The position numbers and the translations under genes were made by a program. A stretch of DNA of 19,243 nucleotides from Rodentolepis nana (taxonomy: Eukaryota; Platyhelminthes; Cestoda; Cyclophyllidea; Hymenolepididae). Below are positions 11,461 through 19,243 of this stretch, piece after piece (the stretch's first letter is position 1; each line of letters opens with the position of its first letter). The stretch spans positions 1 to 19,243 of the forward strand of contig UZAE01000717.1 of the NCBI GenBank assembly GCA_900617975.1, read 5' to 3'. Below the pieces are notes generated by a model that worked only from the letters and a program-made list of their open reading frames with translations, did not search any database and was not told the origin of the DNA.

Positions 11461-12140
11461 TTAGCAACAAGATGACGATTGTGGTTTAGTGTCGAGGTTG
11501 TGGACGCGAATGTTCGATTGCTGGGCATTCTGTTCCTTGGGAGGTCTCTTTAAGACAGCCTTCGTAAGTTCATAAAATGCCGTTTCAATATTAGTACCAT
11601 TCATTGCACTTGTTTCAAAATGTTGGACCTATTATGTATTAGCTAGATGAAGAAGAATTTCGAACTTACGTCATATTCTTGAGCTACAGCAAGTCCTTCC
11701 TCAGCTGAAACCACTCGTTGATCCACCTTGTCAGTTTTATTGGCTACAATGATTCTATCAACGTCCTCTGAAGCTAATTCTGAAATATTTTTCATCCACT
11801 TTTGTATATTTTCGAAGGATTTACGGCATGTTACTGAGTAGACAAGCATTATACCCATAGCTCCACGATAGTAAGATGAGGTAATTGTTTGGAAGCGCTC
11901 CTGACCAGCAGTATCCCAAATCTGAAAAAAATCAATAAATTAAACAATAAAAGTTACCTGTAATTTTATTCTTTTCCCATCTATCTCCACAGTTTTTATT
12001 TTAAAATCAATACCGATAGTTGATATGAATGAAGTTGAGAAGGAATCCTCAACAAAGCGGAAAAGAATACAAGTTTTTCCCACACCAGAATCCCCTATGA
12101 GCATGAGTTTGAAGAGATGGTCGTATGTTTTCTTTGCCAT
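11461..12140 (-). CDS. RAB10: Rab GTPase, Rab10-like (Rab8/10/13 group), complete, 3 exons
   Basis: Small GTPase of exocytic and recycling vesicle traffic. Exons on the minus strand: 12140-11958, 11921-11670 and 11628-11461; all junctions are phase 0 with GT-AG introns of 36 and 41 nt, giving 200 residues and a stop. Visible motifs: P-loop GDSGVGKT (residues 15-22), switch [11 protein letters not shown] (38-47), WDTAGQERF (63-71), switch II then [14 protein letters not shown]4 NKTD (122-125), G5 ETSA (about 149-152), and a C-terminal SSSCC suited to double geranylgeranylation. N-terminal [15 protein letters not shown] and a CC end (not CaaX) favour Rab10 over Rab8. An in-frame TAA directly precedes the ATG, which fixes the start. 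Oddities: VYSVTCRKS replaces the usual VYDIT, and the helix after switch II is diverged. It is not a retrocopy, because it has introns. A lineage-specific Rab8/10 paralogue is the main alternative name. Confidence 0.95.
11629..11669 (-). other. 41-nt micro-intron (Rab gene intron 2)
   Basis: GTAAGT donor after GAC and an acceptor ending ATAATAG before GTC. The acceptor lacks a strong pyrimidine tract. A second AG lies upstream in the intron, but using it would add residues just before the conserved ETSA box, so the chosen site fits the family better. Confidence 0.88.
11922..11957 (-). other. 36-nt micro-intron (Rab gene intron 1)
   Basis: GTAACT donor and a TTTTTTTCAG acceptor on the minus strand, exactly 36 nt. 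It separates CAG (Gln61) from ATT (Ile62) immediately before the WDTAGQ motif. Removing it restores an unbroken Rab alignment. The reading frame runs on into the intron but loses all Rab similarity. Confidence 0.95.
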
Positions 12141-13380
12141 TTAAGTTAACAAATGAATAATCCCAAGACAACAATATCCCGTAGGATTCCCAATAACAAT
12201 TCTTATTTAAACGCCAACGCCATAAAACTTTAAAACAAACGATTCTACACCGTCATAGAGAAATTCCTATAAGCACAAGATTTAATTATTTAGACGATAA
12301 AACTTCTGTTTAATAATTTATTTAAAGGAGTACTATTGTTTTAGCATATAGTCACCAATTGAAATACATTTATTTCGTCATTTTGGTAATTAACGTCTTA
12401 AACATCGAAAATAGTCTTTGATTTCAACCTTAGCATAAATAGTTCTGACAATTGCCTCGCGACTTCGATTTCTTGGAATTATAAAAGAAAACTAATTATG
12501 TTTAAAAGATTAGCCTCACAACAATAATTATATCCCTTAATGGTACTAAAAATATGAGTTGAGATGTACAGAGCAAATTTAGCAAAGTTTTGGCATCAAA
12601 CAAGACTCGAAAAATGTCTCAAAGATCAGAGTTAACGCTTCAGCTCAAAATTCCAAGAATAATCACACTAATCCTAAGTTATTGTTTATATTTTAGCTTG
12701 TGAATTTTGTACTGTCAACATATTTGCAATTATATTAAATGATGAATCATTGATTACCTTTTCTGAAAGAAAAATAAATCATAAAATCAATGAAAAATTT
12801 GAAATTCACATGATTTTGGTATAAATTTCTTACCAAGTGTTTACTTTTCATTGTCATTTCGAGCTGACAAAAAGACGTGCCTTCATTTTTGACCAGACAA
12901 ATATATTACAACACATGAATAGTTTTAGTAAGGGCATAATTAAATAAATACCCATTGTAAGACTATGATCTCTGAACTATCTGTTGCCCATACATTAATG
13001 AAAACAAAGGCAAAAACAGCAATGTCAGTGTGCTTTTATTAGTTTTATAACTGGTAGAAACGAAACGACAAAGGATCAACAGAACGTACTTGTGTTAATA
13101 GATCATTAAATTATTATCAGAACTAGTCATCAAAATTTATCAACTAACTATTTAAGATGCAAACAAAAAAGTTTCTTCGTAGGAAATAAGTCATGACTGG
13201 TTTAACACATCTCCGACTTATGACAGCTATCTATATAGACATTAATCAGCAGGCATAAATCTTAGCGATCAAAGGATGATATTGTTTAGATATTGGCCCT
13301 TTAACTACAGGAATAAACAGAAATAAATTGAGAAGGAAATATTGATATAAAATGCAAAATTCCATCCTTTATTATATTAG
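12141..13380. other. Intergenic region between divergent Rab and SRA1-like genes
   Basis: AT-rich DNA with no readable exon. It must hold the Rab promoter on the minus strand. I see no convincing TATA box or CpG-like stretch. A possible tiny exon at 12915-12927 (ATG plus 10 nt, then GTAAGG) was considered as an SRA1 start but fits less well than 13824-13842. Confidence 0.5.
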
Positions 13381-13461
13381 GAGTCAACTGCTGGTTTATA
13401 GACTATTAAGCTGTATGAGTAGATGTTGTCCAGTGTGTACCACGAGGAGGCATGCCAATCG
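13381..13461 (-). repeat. SINE-like element, family 1, decayed 5' fragment (copy E)
   Basis: About 80 bp matching the first part of the family in minus orientation: GAGTCAACTGC, TATAGACT, GTATGAGTA, GTCCAG, ACCACGAGGAGG. It has many substitutions, the antisense splice donor is lost, and no tail or duplication is present. It lies upstream of the inferred SRA1 first exon. Confidence 0.7.
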
Positions 13462-13810
13462 AACAATTTTTGCCAATAAATAGAAATAGCACTATCACTT
13501 TTATAACTCCTGTATTATAACTGTGTAAATATCCAATAGAGAAATATAATCATGTAAACTAATAATTCTTGGAATTAGCAGGAAGATTCTCCAGAAAAAT
13601 GAAGCATAAGGAAAACTGTTGACAATTAGGAGATAACTAGATATGTTCATTGGTGTTCAAAGTAAAACTTTTTAAATGGTTTTTAAGAAGGTTTACAATA
13701 AATCATTACTCTTCAATATTTTAATATTTGTTAATTTTATAAAATAGCTACGCCTTCATAATATTAAATATAAATTTGTTTTACTTCGACCTTGTCTGCA
13801 CGGCTCATCC

Positions 13811-13842
13811 TTATTTCTGCAGAATGTCTGTGCCTTATACAC
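13811..13842 (+). other. Candidate first coding exon of the SRA1-like gene with an acceptor-like 5' edge
   Basis: A pyrimidine-rich run ending TTTCTGCAG stands directly before A-ATG at 13824. The 19-nt coding piece encodes MSVPYT plus one base, then a CAC|GTAGGT donor. The leftover C joins CC at 15265 to give MSVPYTP-GWNDPP. The phase is exactly right, and the ATG has A at -3. The acceptor-like sequence could receive a trans-spliced leader, as in many flatworm mRNAs, or close a 5'UTR intron. The donor is only moderate, so the exon is inferred. Confidence 0.5.
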
Positions 13843-16800
13843 GTAGGTATTTTTGATATTTCATTCTTTGCCTCAAGTTAATTTCTACGGCAGTTAATTT
13901 TTTGCTCGTTTGAATTCTCTAACACAAATGCGCTGTATATATTTATTACTTTTTTGGTCCTTCATTGAATTTTTTACACTTATTAAAATTTTGTGCTATC
14001 TGAAATAACTCGAAATGTGTATTTGCTCGAATCTTATCCATTTTTTAATGAATTTAGCTTAATAAGATATCCATGGTGCATATAAGTGAAATCAGCCTCT
14101 TTTTAGTTGAAAAATGTGATCTCGTCTTTTTGTAGCCTTTTGATATTGTATGCCGGTTACAACGTGCACTCATTGTAAAGAACTTTTTCTCGTTTATTTT
14201 CTTTGGGCTATTTTTTGGGCACATTATTTTTTATTTATTTACACCTACTCGCCCGATGGTTTCAAAAATTTATTCATTGTATTTTGTTTATTTCTACTAT
14301 GAAACTTCGAATATTAATTACTCTACTTTCTCACTCTTGGCTATTCTCCTGTTTGCTGTGCCTGAAATAATATATTTACGCTGCACTACTAAATTAAGCT
14401 TTTAATTATTTATCTCTTCGATTTTGGAGTTAATTCTTTAACGTTCTAAAAGGATCTATTGGTTGGATTGTAAATAGGCAGTTACTTAATGCTTGCAGTT
14501 GCCTTTTGCTTTATTATGGCTTACCGTTGTTCATTGATTGCACATTGGTTACCATATGCGTCTACCACATACGTAGTTTTGGCTTTTGTACCATCGGATT
14601 CGCATCCAATGCTTGAAATGCTCAAACGCTGGTTGAGTCCGGATTATTGGACGTTGAAGGTTATTGAATTTAAGCCTCTCATCGGAAATATCCAACGAGA
14701 TTAACCACCTTTTTAAGATTATTTTTGGTTAACGATTTTTAAGTACAGTTGAGACTTGTTTATTATTTACCTTAATACATGTTGTTTATTTTGTTCTCGT
14801 TTTTCCAGTGTTAATTGGAATTACACAAAATGCTTTAATTTTAATGATTCACCAGCATTTTATTTGATATTATCTGCATATTTATTGCTCTTTTGGTAGA
14901 TTTTGTATTTACTCACTGTGTTTCGTTATTTTTATTCCCGGTTTTCCGTTTTAATTTGTCCATTTTGGTTCACCAACTTCGTATTTTGAACGTAGTAATT
15001 GAACTTCGATTTTAATGCAACTTTGTTCTTGATGTATGTGGTTGGGTTCAGTGGTTTCATTCTATTGACAACGTAATGCTTTACTGGGTAATGGCTATCG
15101 TTAAAGGGTTAATTGAATATGATATTCTCTTTGTTTTAATAGCTGATGGCTTTGTACGTTTGTTTTTTTCATCTCCAAAAATAACTTAAAATTTCGCATA
15201 CGCGTGTGCTTTACATACGTTGTCTAAATAATTGTTTTTCAATTTGATCAACCTTATCTTTCAGCCGGTTGGAACGATCCGCCCGTTTTGTCTCTCTCAG
15301 AAAATACCACATTCTCCAACTCTTCAGCATCCAGACGTCGTGCTCGCGTCTATCATTCAGTCGATGGAGTGGGCGCCGCAGGAACCAATCCCCACCAACA
15401 TGCTGCCTTGCATCCTGGTGTTTCCTCAATTGCAACCGTACCTGTCCCTCCTATTCTTTCATCCCAGCCGGTTGTAAACCCCTATTCGACTACGGCCTTG
15501 CCACAACAAATGACAGGACAGCCCATGGGCTCCATGCCAGCCTATGCCGCATCTGCTATGCCTCAGACCACTCTTCCTATCATGCAGTCACCAGTGCAAC
15601 CGTCAGCGGGTATGATTAATCCACCTCTGGATTACGAAGCTCCCTCCACTATCTCGCGTTTGGCTGCTCAAGTCAATAAGGTTCTTGGGGATACTACCCT
15701 TGAGGTAAGCTTTGCTCCTTCAGTATCTTGTGTAACTTACAGGATTCCAGAGGATATCAGAGATAGCTTATCTTTATTTGTGTGCATTGTATAATGGTGT
15801 GTTAACTAAAACTTATTGGGCAGAAAAATTGGACACAAGAGAAAATCTATTATTTATTGCTGCGATAATTACTAGTTGGTGGTTTGACCTGGTAAATGTG
15901 CAAGCCTACTAATTGCTGTCATACCATATAATTTACAGATCATGGTAATTATCCCAGTTTGTCAAATTGTATGGTTTTAATATTGGTAATAATGACAGGT
16001 TGTGGGCTTAGTCCCTATGGCTTATACCGAGTGGGCAAGGTAAATAGAGATCAATTTTGACCATAGATAAGTGAATATATTTAATGGAAGGATTAGGGTT
16101 TAATGTGTGTGAGCGTTTAATTAATCTGTTCTAAATCCATTTTTCTGTCAGCTCATCTCAAAGTAGATAGCTGAGTGTAGTTTTTCAAAAGGTATCAAGG
16201 TGGTTTCCTCTTTCTCAAATTGATGATTTATTAAAATACTGTGCTTCTTGGTTTACGAAGGCATTGATAATACCAAATGTAATTAGTAATTACCCTTGTC
16301 ATCGGCTCATTGGTGTTTACTTAGTCACGCTGCATGCCTCCTATTTCCTGGCTTTTATCATATTTAAGCTGAAAACCGATTTGTCATTGAGGTATCCTAC
16401 AATTCTTTTTTTTACCTTTTTAATCAGAGTTATATTTGTGCTTGAATTTGAATTTTTTACTCAGTCTGTTAGCGAAGAAGCACACCTAGAATAGATTATT
16501 TTAAATCATCAGTTGACTTCACTACACTCCTTCTTTCATTGTTTTTTCCCGGTATTCTATATATCTTTGTTCTACTGAAACATTGGTCTTGAGAGGGAAG
16601 TTTTTGTGTGATTCACCACAGAGTAAGCGTCTCATCCGCCAACAACAAAGATGTATGAATAATAATGATATGATAATGCCGCAATTCAGGCAATGCAAAT
16701 GAATGGTTGGAAAGACGCCTGTAAATCGTCTAAAAGATCATTCGCTACGTACTTGGAACTTTTCGTGTCTGTCACTCATCAATGCCTTTTCATCTACTAC

Positions 16801-17638
16801 AGATTTGCGGACTAGCGCTTGGTTCACATTTCTAAATCAGGTGGTTTTTCAAGTTGAAAATCAATTCGCCTTAATCCTTAGGTGTTAAGTATATGTCTAC
16901 ATCTTTAGGCTTTACACAGTATCAAATAGTATCGTAATCGGGTCTGTATCTACATCACTATATGCTCTAGTTATGAAATGATACTAACTTTTGGTTATTA
17001 ACGTATCCTCATTTATCTCCAATTATCTTAATGCAGATTCCAAGCAGGGAGTCAATCATCGCCTCCATCTCTTCTCTCCAAACGGAACTTTCTCTCAATC
17101 GAATTTCAGCGGGTGCTAGTGAACTTATCAAACAATTTATTTCATGTAAGAAATTTCATCCTGTGAATGGACTCGGGTTTGATTATATCAGCTCTCACCT
17201 CAATACCCCTCTTTTCATTTTGTAGTTCTTGAATTGAGGGACTTTCGACAAGCCGAGAATACTCTCAATGCTATTAAACAACAATCAGAGGTAAGTACGA
17301 TCTTCCATACTACTAACCTCATTGAGAGAGTGTTTAAGTCATATTTGCTACTAACATCTCATTTTCCCTCATCGTCCCAGACTGTTTAAGTCTCATGCAC
17401 TAGCAGTGTAAGTTTGTTAAGCCCCCATGGGATCGCAAGGCACCATGTTTTAACAGCCTTTGTTCTCTTTAAGCATGGCGCCCGCTCGACTTCTTAGCAT
17501 GATATATAAGAGAGCATCAAAGAGCACTTGGATCAATTCTATCCTCTTGATATTTTATTTTTTTAGACCGCTAATTGGGGAATACCGCTCCATCATCTGA
17601 TGTACTACAGCCAAATTCAGGCCTCCCGACAACAGTAA
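13824..17638 (+). CDS. SRA1: SRA1-like protein (steroid receptor RNA activator protein / Sec31 C-terminal domain family), 5 exons
   Basis: Exons 13824-13842 (inferred), 15265-15704, 17037-17145, 17226-17290 and 17567-17638 (TAA); GT-AG introns of 1422, 1332, 80 and 276 nt join in one frame to 234 residues. The second exon opens with GWNDPPVLS, matching the GWNDPP of SRA1 and of the Sec31A linker. A Pro/Ser/Gln-rich linker follows (about residues 35-120), then a helical domain (about 125-225) containing VNKVLGDTTLE, SIIASISSLQTELS, ELIKQFISFLELRDF and NTLNAIKQQSE. This lines up with the SRA1/Sec31 C-terminal helical bundle. Human SRA1 is of similar length (about 236). No Sec31 WD40 or solenoid exons are visible upstream, which favours SRA1, a coregulator protein whose gene also makes a non-coding RNA in mammals. 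Confidence is high for exons 2-5 and lower for exon 1. The Sec31 C-terminus with distant upstream exons remains possible. Confidence 0.82.
13843..15264 (+). other. SRA1-like gene, intron 1 (T-rich)
   Basis: Long intron, clearly richer in T than A on the plus strand, with acceptor TATCTTTCAG|CC. It contains a 71-codon ATG reading frame at 14489-14704 of unknown meaning. No repeat family copy was seen inside. Confidence 0.55.
15705..17036 (+). other. SRA1-like gene, intron 2
   Basis: Donor GAG|GTAAGC and acceptor TTAATGCAG. AT-rich and without recognisable exons or repeats. Two reading frames (16264-16494 and 16703-16888) fall here and look like chance openings. Confidence 0.8.
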
Positions 17639-17741
17639 CCTCACTCTGCATGTAGATCTTTACTCCACTTTTTCTAATCCCCATACTTTCTTCAATTCTT
17701 TACTTTCTTCTCTTGCTCTTGCTGCCACGCCTCTATGTATG

Positions 17742-17752
17742 CGTGTGTGTGT
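17742..17752. repeat. Short (GT)n run
   Basis: CGTGTGTGTGT in the 3' flank of the SRA1-like gene. Confidence 0.6.
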
Positions 17753-17798
17753 TTATTTTTAGGATAGTTTCATTAATCGTGAAACGCTTACTGACACG

Positions 17799-17804
17799 AA
17801 TAAA
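17799..17804 (+). promoter_or_regulatory. Candidate poly(A) signal of the SRA1-like gene
   Basis: AATAAA about 160 nt after the TAA at 17636-17638. Position and orientation suit the 3' end of this gene. A short GT run (17742-17752) lies before it rather than after it. Confidence 0.5.
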
Positions 17805-18543
17805 TGGTTTCTGCTGAGGATTCAGTAATCTGAAAATGCGTGCTTATTTAGAGAAAAGCCAAAAATATTGACAGATAGTGACTAGAAACTGTACAAAGGA
17901 AGTAATCACAGTAATTTCGGGATTCTGTCATGGATTCACTTGGAATATCGGGTTTTCAAGTATGTTAGATCTGCAGTGAGGGCCAGAACTTGGGATTGTA
18001 ATCTGTCGACCTAAAAAGAAGATTAAATGGATAAGTGCGTTTGTTAGGGGTATTGGTTCTTGCTTACTAGGGAGGAAAAACAATTAGTATTTCCTGGTGA
18101 ATAGATGGCATTGATGGGAATTGAGCGAAATTGGGAGCACTGCAAGAGGATTGTGATTTATACCAAGAAGGGATTCAAGAACATACTCTGTAACCCACGT
18201 GTAAGACAGGATAGAAAATTCTTAGCATTTCGAGAGACTAGCAAATGAAACTTTAAGCTCACATTCTTAATGTTAAAAGTTTGAGGAAAACTTCAGGCTA
18301 AGGAGCATCAACACGAACCAGAATGGAAGTAGTCGGAGAATAGCCAAGTAAAACAGAACGATTATCAATTTGTGGTCAAGAAATCCTATTCTCGTTGAAG
18401 GCAATTGCTTCCCAATGTAAGTCTTGGAAACTCCAATCTTCAACAGTCTTATGCAATGCCGTTTAAAAGAATTCCCCATGCCCCCTCTGACGTGTAAGTT
18501 AAGTGTATAGTTGTACAAAGATTCATATAAGCTTGGTGTGCAT

Positions 18544-18557
18544 AATGTTTTTGGTGT
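18544..18557. repeat. Target-site duplication, left side of copy F
   Basis: AATGTTTTTGGTGT, identical to 18865-18878. Confidence 0.9.
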
Positions 18558-18864
18558 GGGGTGTGCGATAGACTTACCTCCACGTGGTGCACCCCGGGCA
18601 ACGTATACTCGCACGGCAAAAACTCTATTATTCGGCAGTTGACTTCCGACTTCAAAACACCATCACCTCACTGTATGTCATATTCGACTACTTTCACAGT
18701 ACTCACCTCACCTTTTTTCTACCTTTGTGTCTGTGAATCATTATTCTGTCCCCCCTCTCGACTTTTTGCCACTTTTGTGTTTCTCTTCCTTTCTGTGAAG
18801 CACGAAGTCAACTAAAGGGCTAATGGCACCTATCATAATGCCTGCCATTTGAAATGAATAAATA
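18558..18864 (+). repeat. SINE-like element, family 1, copy F, with target-site duplication
   Basis: Plus-strand copy from GGGGTGTGCGATAGACTTAC to the tail CCATTTGAAATGAATAAATA. It is flanked by exact 14-bp copies of AATGTTTTTGGTGT (18544-18557 and 18865-18878). About 307 bp, the clearest full-length member. It interrupts the minus-strand reading frame of the partial gene at 18820-19120. Confidence 0.95.
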
Positions 18865-19120
18865 AATGTTTTTGGTGTTGGGGGAGAAGAATTTTGCAAG
18901 CCACTCTGTAGTCTTAGAGATGGAAGTGCCCTCATCACTCAAACTTTCGAGATGTACGCTTTCTGCACGCAGACGAAATCGAACCGTAAGATGCATCAAC
19001 TGCTGACGAGTGTAAATTTTTTTTCCTCCTGAAAACCAACGTCTATAGCAACTTTAACCTACTTACCTTGACGACCCAGATTTAACATCATGCTCTGGGA
19101 AGATTCAGCCAAGACTGTGG
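18820..19120 (-). CDS. Partial gene of unknown function, two exons, reading frame entered by a SINE
   Basis: On the minus strand, an exon ending at 19067 (CGT CAA G) is followed by GTAAGTAGG...GGTTTTCAG, a 38-nt intron (19029-19066), and an exon starting at 19028. The join keeps one frame with GRQGGKKIYTRQQLMHL followed by VRFRLRAESVHLESLSDEG and TTEWLAKFFSPNTKN. The upstream edge is uncertain: an acceptor-like TTTCTTTATAG at 19121-19131 allows a 54-nt exon (19120-19067), but the frame also stays open further upstream past an ATG near 19180. YTRQQLM fits the loose YxxxxL-hydrophobic pattern of eIF4E-binding proteins, which is suggestive only. The frame runs through the target duplication of the SINE at 18558-18864 and stops at TAG 18822-18820. 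I do not recognise the protein. Support is the micro-intron and coding-like composition. Confidence 0.4.
18865..18878. repeat. Target-site duplication, right side of copy F
   Basis: AATGTTTTTGGTGT, identical to 18544-18557. Confidence 0.9.
19029..19066 (-). other. 38-nt candidate micro-intron in the right-edge gene
   Basis: Minus-strand CAAG|GTAAGT donor and TTGGTTTTCAG|GAGG acceptor, 38 nt apart, in the same size class as the two verified Rab introns. Read without splicing, the frame hits TAG within the intron. Confidence 0.55.
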
Positions 19121-19131
19121 CTATAAAGAAA

Positions 19132-19243
19132 CCCGGGTTTAAAAGCCATGATCCCCAAGATGCCTTTCTCATCCTCCTCGGCCATGTGCCACAAATCAAA
19201 ATAGTTATCCAATACTACTGAACTCAAAAAGATAATCTAGACA
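19132..19243 (-). other. Right edge, possible upstream exon sequence
   Basis: Two minus-strand frames stay open: one with HMAEEDEKGILGIMAFKPG, which stops at TGA inside the next exon, and one with MRKASWGSWLLNPGFFIATV, which runs in frame into the exon at 19120-19067 and would look like a signal peptide or membrane segment. I cannot decide between them within the window. Confidence 0.25.

Larger units (their letters stand above)
17639..18543. other. 3' flank of the SRA1-like gene, gene-free
   Basis: Holds the candidate AATAAA and a GT run. The part next to 18543 would be downstream sequence of the minus-strand partial gene: without the SINE, its frame would stop at TGA 18525-18523. Confidence 0.5.

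Noticed and set aside
12915..12927. Alternative SRA1 first exon (MNSF then GTAAGG)
   Set aside because: The phase also fits, but there is no acceptor-like edge before it, it lies in A-rich DNA, and the junction residue is Thr instead of Pro before GWNDPP; kept only as a fallback.
15138..15160. ATG with MALYV resembling the start of vertebrate SRA1
   Set aside because: No donor in the needed phase follows, and reading on gives CFFH without a link to 15265.
15211..15619. Overlapping frames on both strands over the SRA1-like second exon
   Set aside because: Only the frame containing GWNDPP joins in phase to the later exons and shows family similarity; the others are shadows.
18273..18815. Several short frames on both strands around 18.3-18.9 kb
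   Set aside because: They are translations of SINE copy F and its flanks; similar shadow frames occur in copies A, C and D.
1..19243. CRISPR array, prokaryotic operon, prophage, tRNA or rRNA genes
   Set aside because: No regularly spaced repeats, Shine-Dalgarno-led gene strings or cloverleaf/rRNA sequences were seen; the spliced genes show a eukaryote.

Overview
The window is a flatworm-like (cestode or trematode) nuclear genome fragment. It is AT-rich, its coding exons are short and scattered, and it mixes very short introns (36, 38 and 41 nt) with long ones (about 1.3-1.4 kb). Two real protein genes can be read, plus one weaker partial gene at the right edge; about 85-90 % of the window is non-coding. 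The flatworm assignment is an inference from intron sizes and base composition. No ribosomal, mitochondrial or bacterial features are present.

Left and middle (1-11.46 kb): no gene is readable here. This part holds two dispersed repeat families. Family 1 is a SINE-like retroposon of about 300 bp with five clear copies (214-531, 2646-2904, 7129-7449, 7657-7959, 18558-18864) and one decayed copy (13381-13461). Three copies have 12-14 bp target-site duplications and an A/T-rich 3' tail, so the unit boundaries and orientation can be set from the sequence alone. Two copies lie head to head at 7.1-8.0 kb. Family 2 is a separate, older repeat of about 170-260 bp with three copies (5384-5641, 6285-6453, 8536-8762).

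Centre (11.46-12.14 kb, minus strand): a complete three-exon gene for a 200-residue Rab GTPase of the Rab8/10/13 group. It is closest to Rab10 by its N-terminus and its CC prenylation end.

Right (13.8-17.64 kb, plus strand): a five-exon gene for a predicted protein of about 234 residues. It has the GWNDPP motif, a Pro-rich linker and a C-terminal helical domain, like steroid receptor RNA activator protein SRA1 (the domain is shared with the C-terminus of the COPII protein Sec31). The first exon is tiny and inferred. The Rab and SRA1-like genes are divergently arranged, with about 1.7 kb between their start codons.

Right edge (18.82-19.24 kb, minus strand): a probable two-exon fragment of an unrecognised gene with a 38-nt intron. 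A SINE copy sits in its reading frame and ends the frame with a stop codon. I see no evidence of a multi-gene system; the most distinctive material is the SINE family and its interaction with the partial gene.
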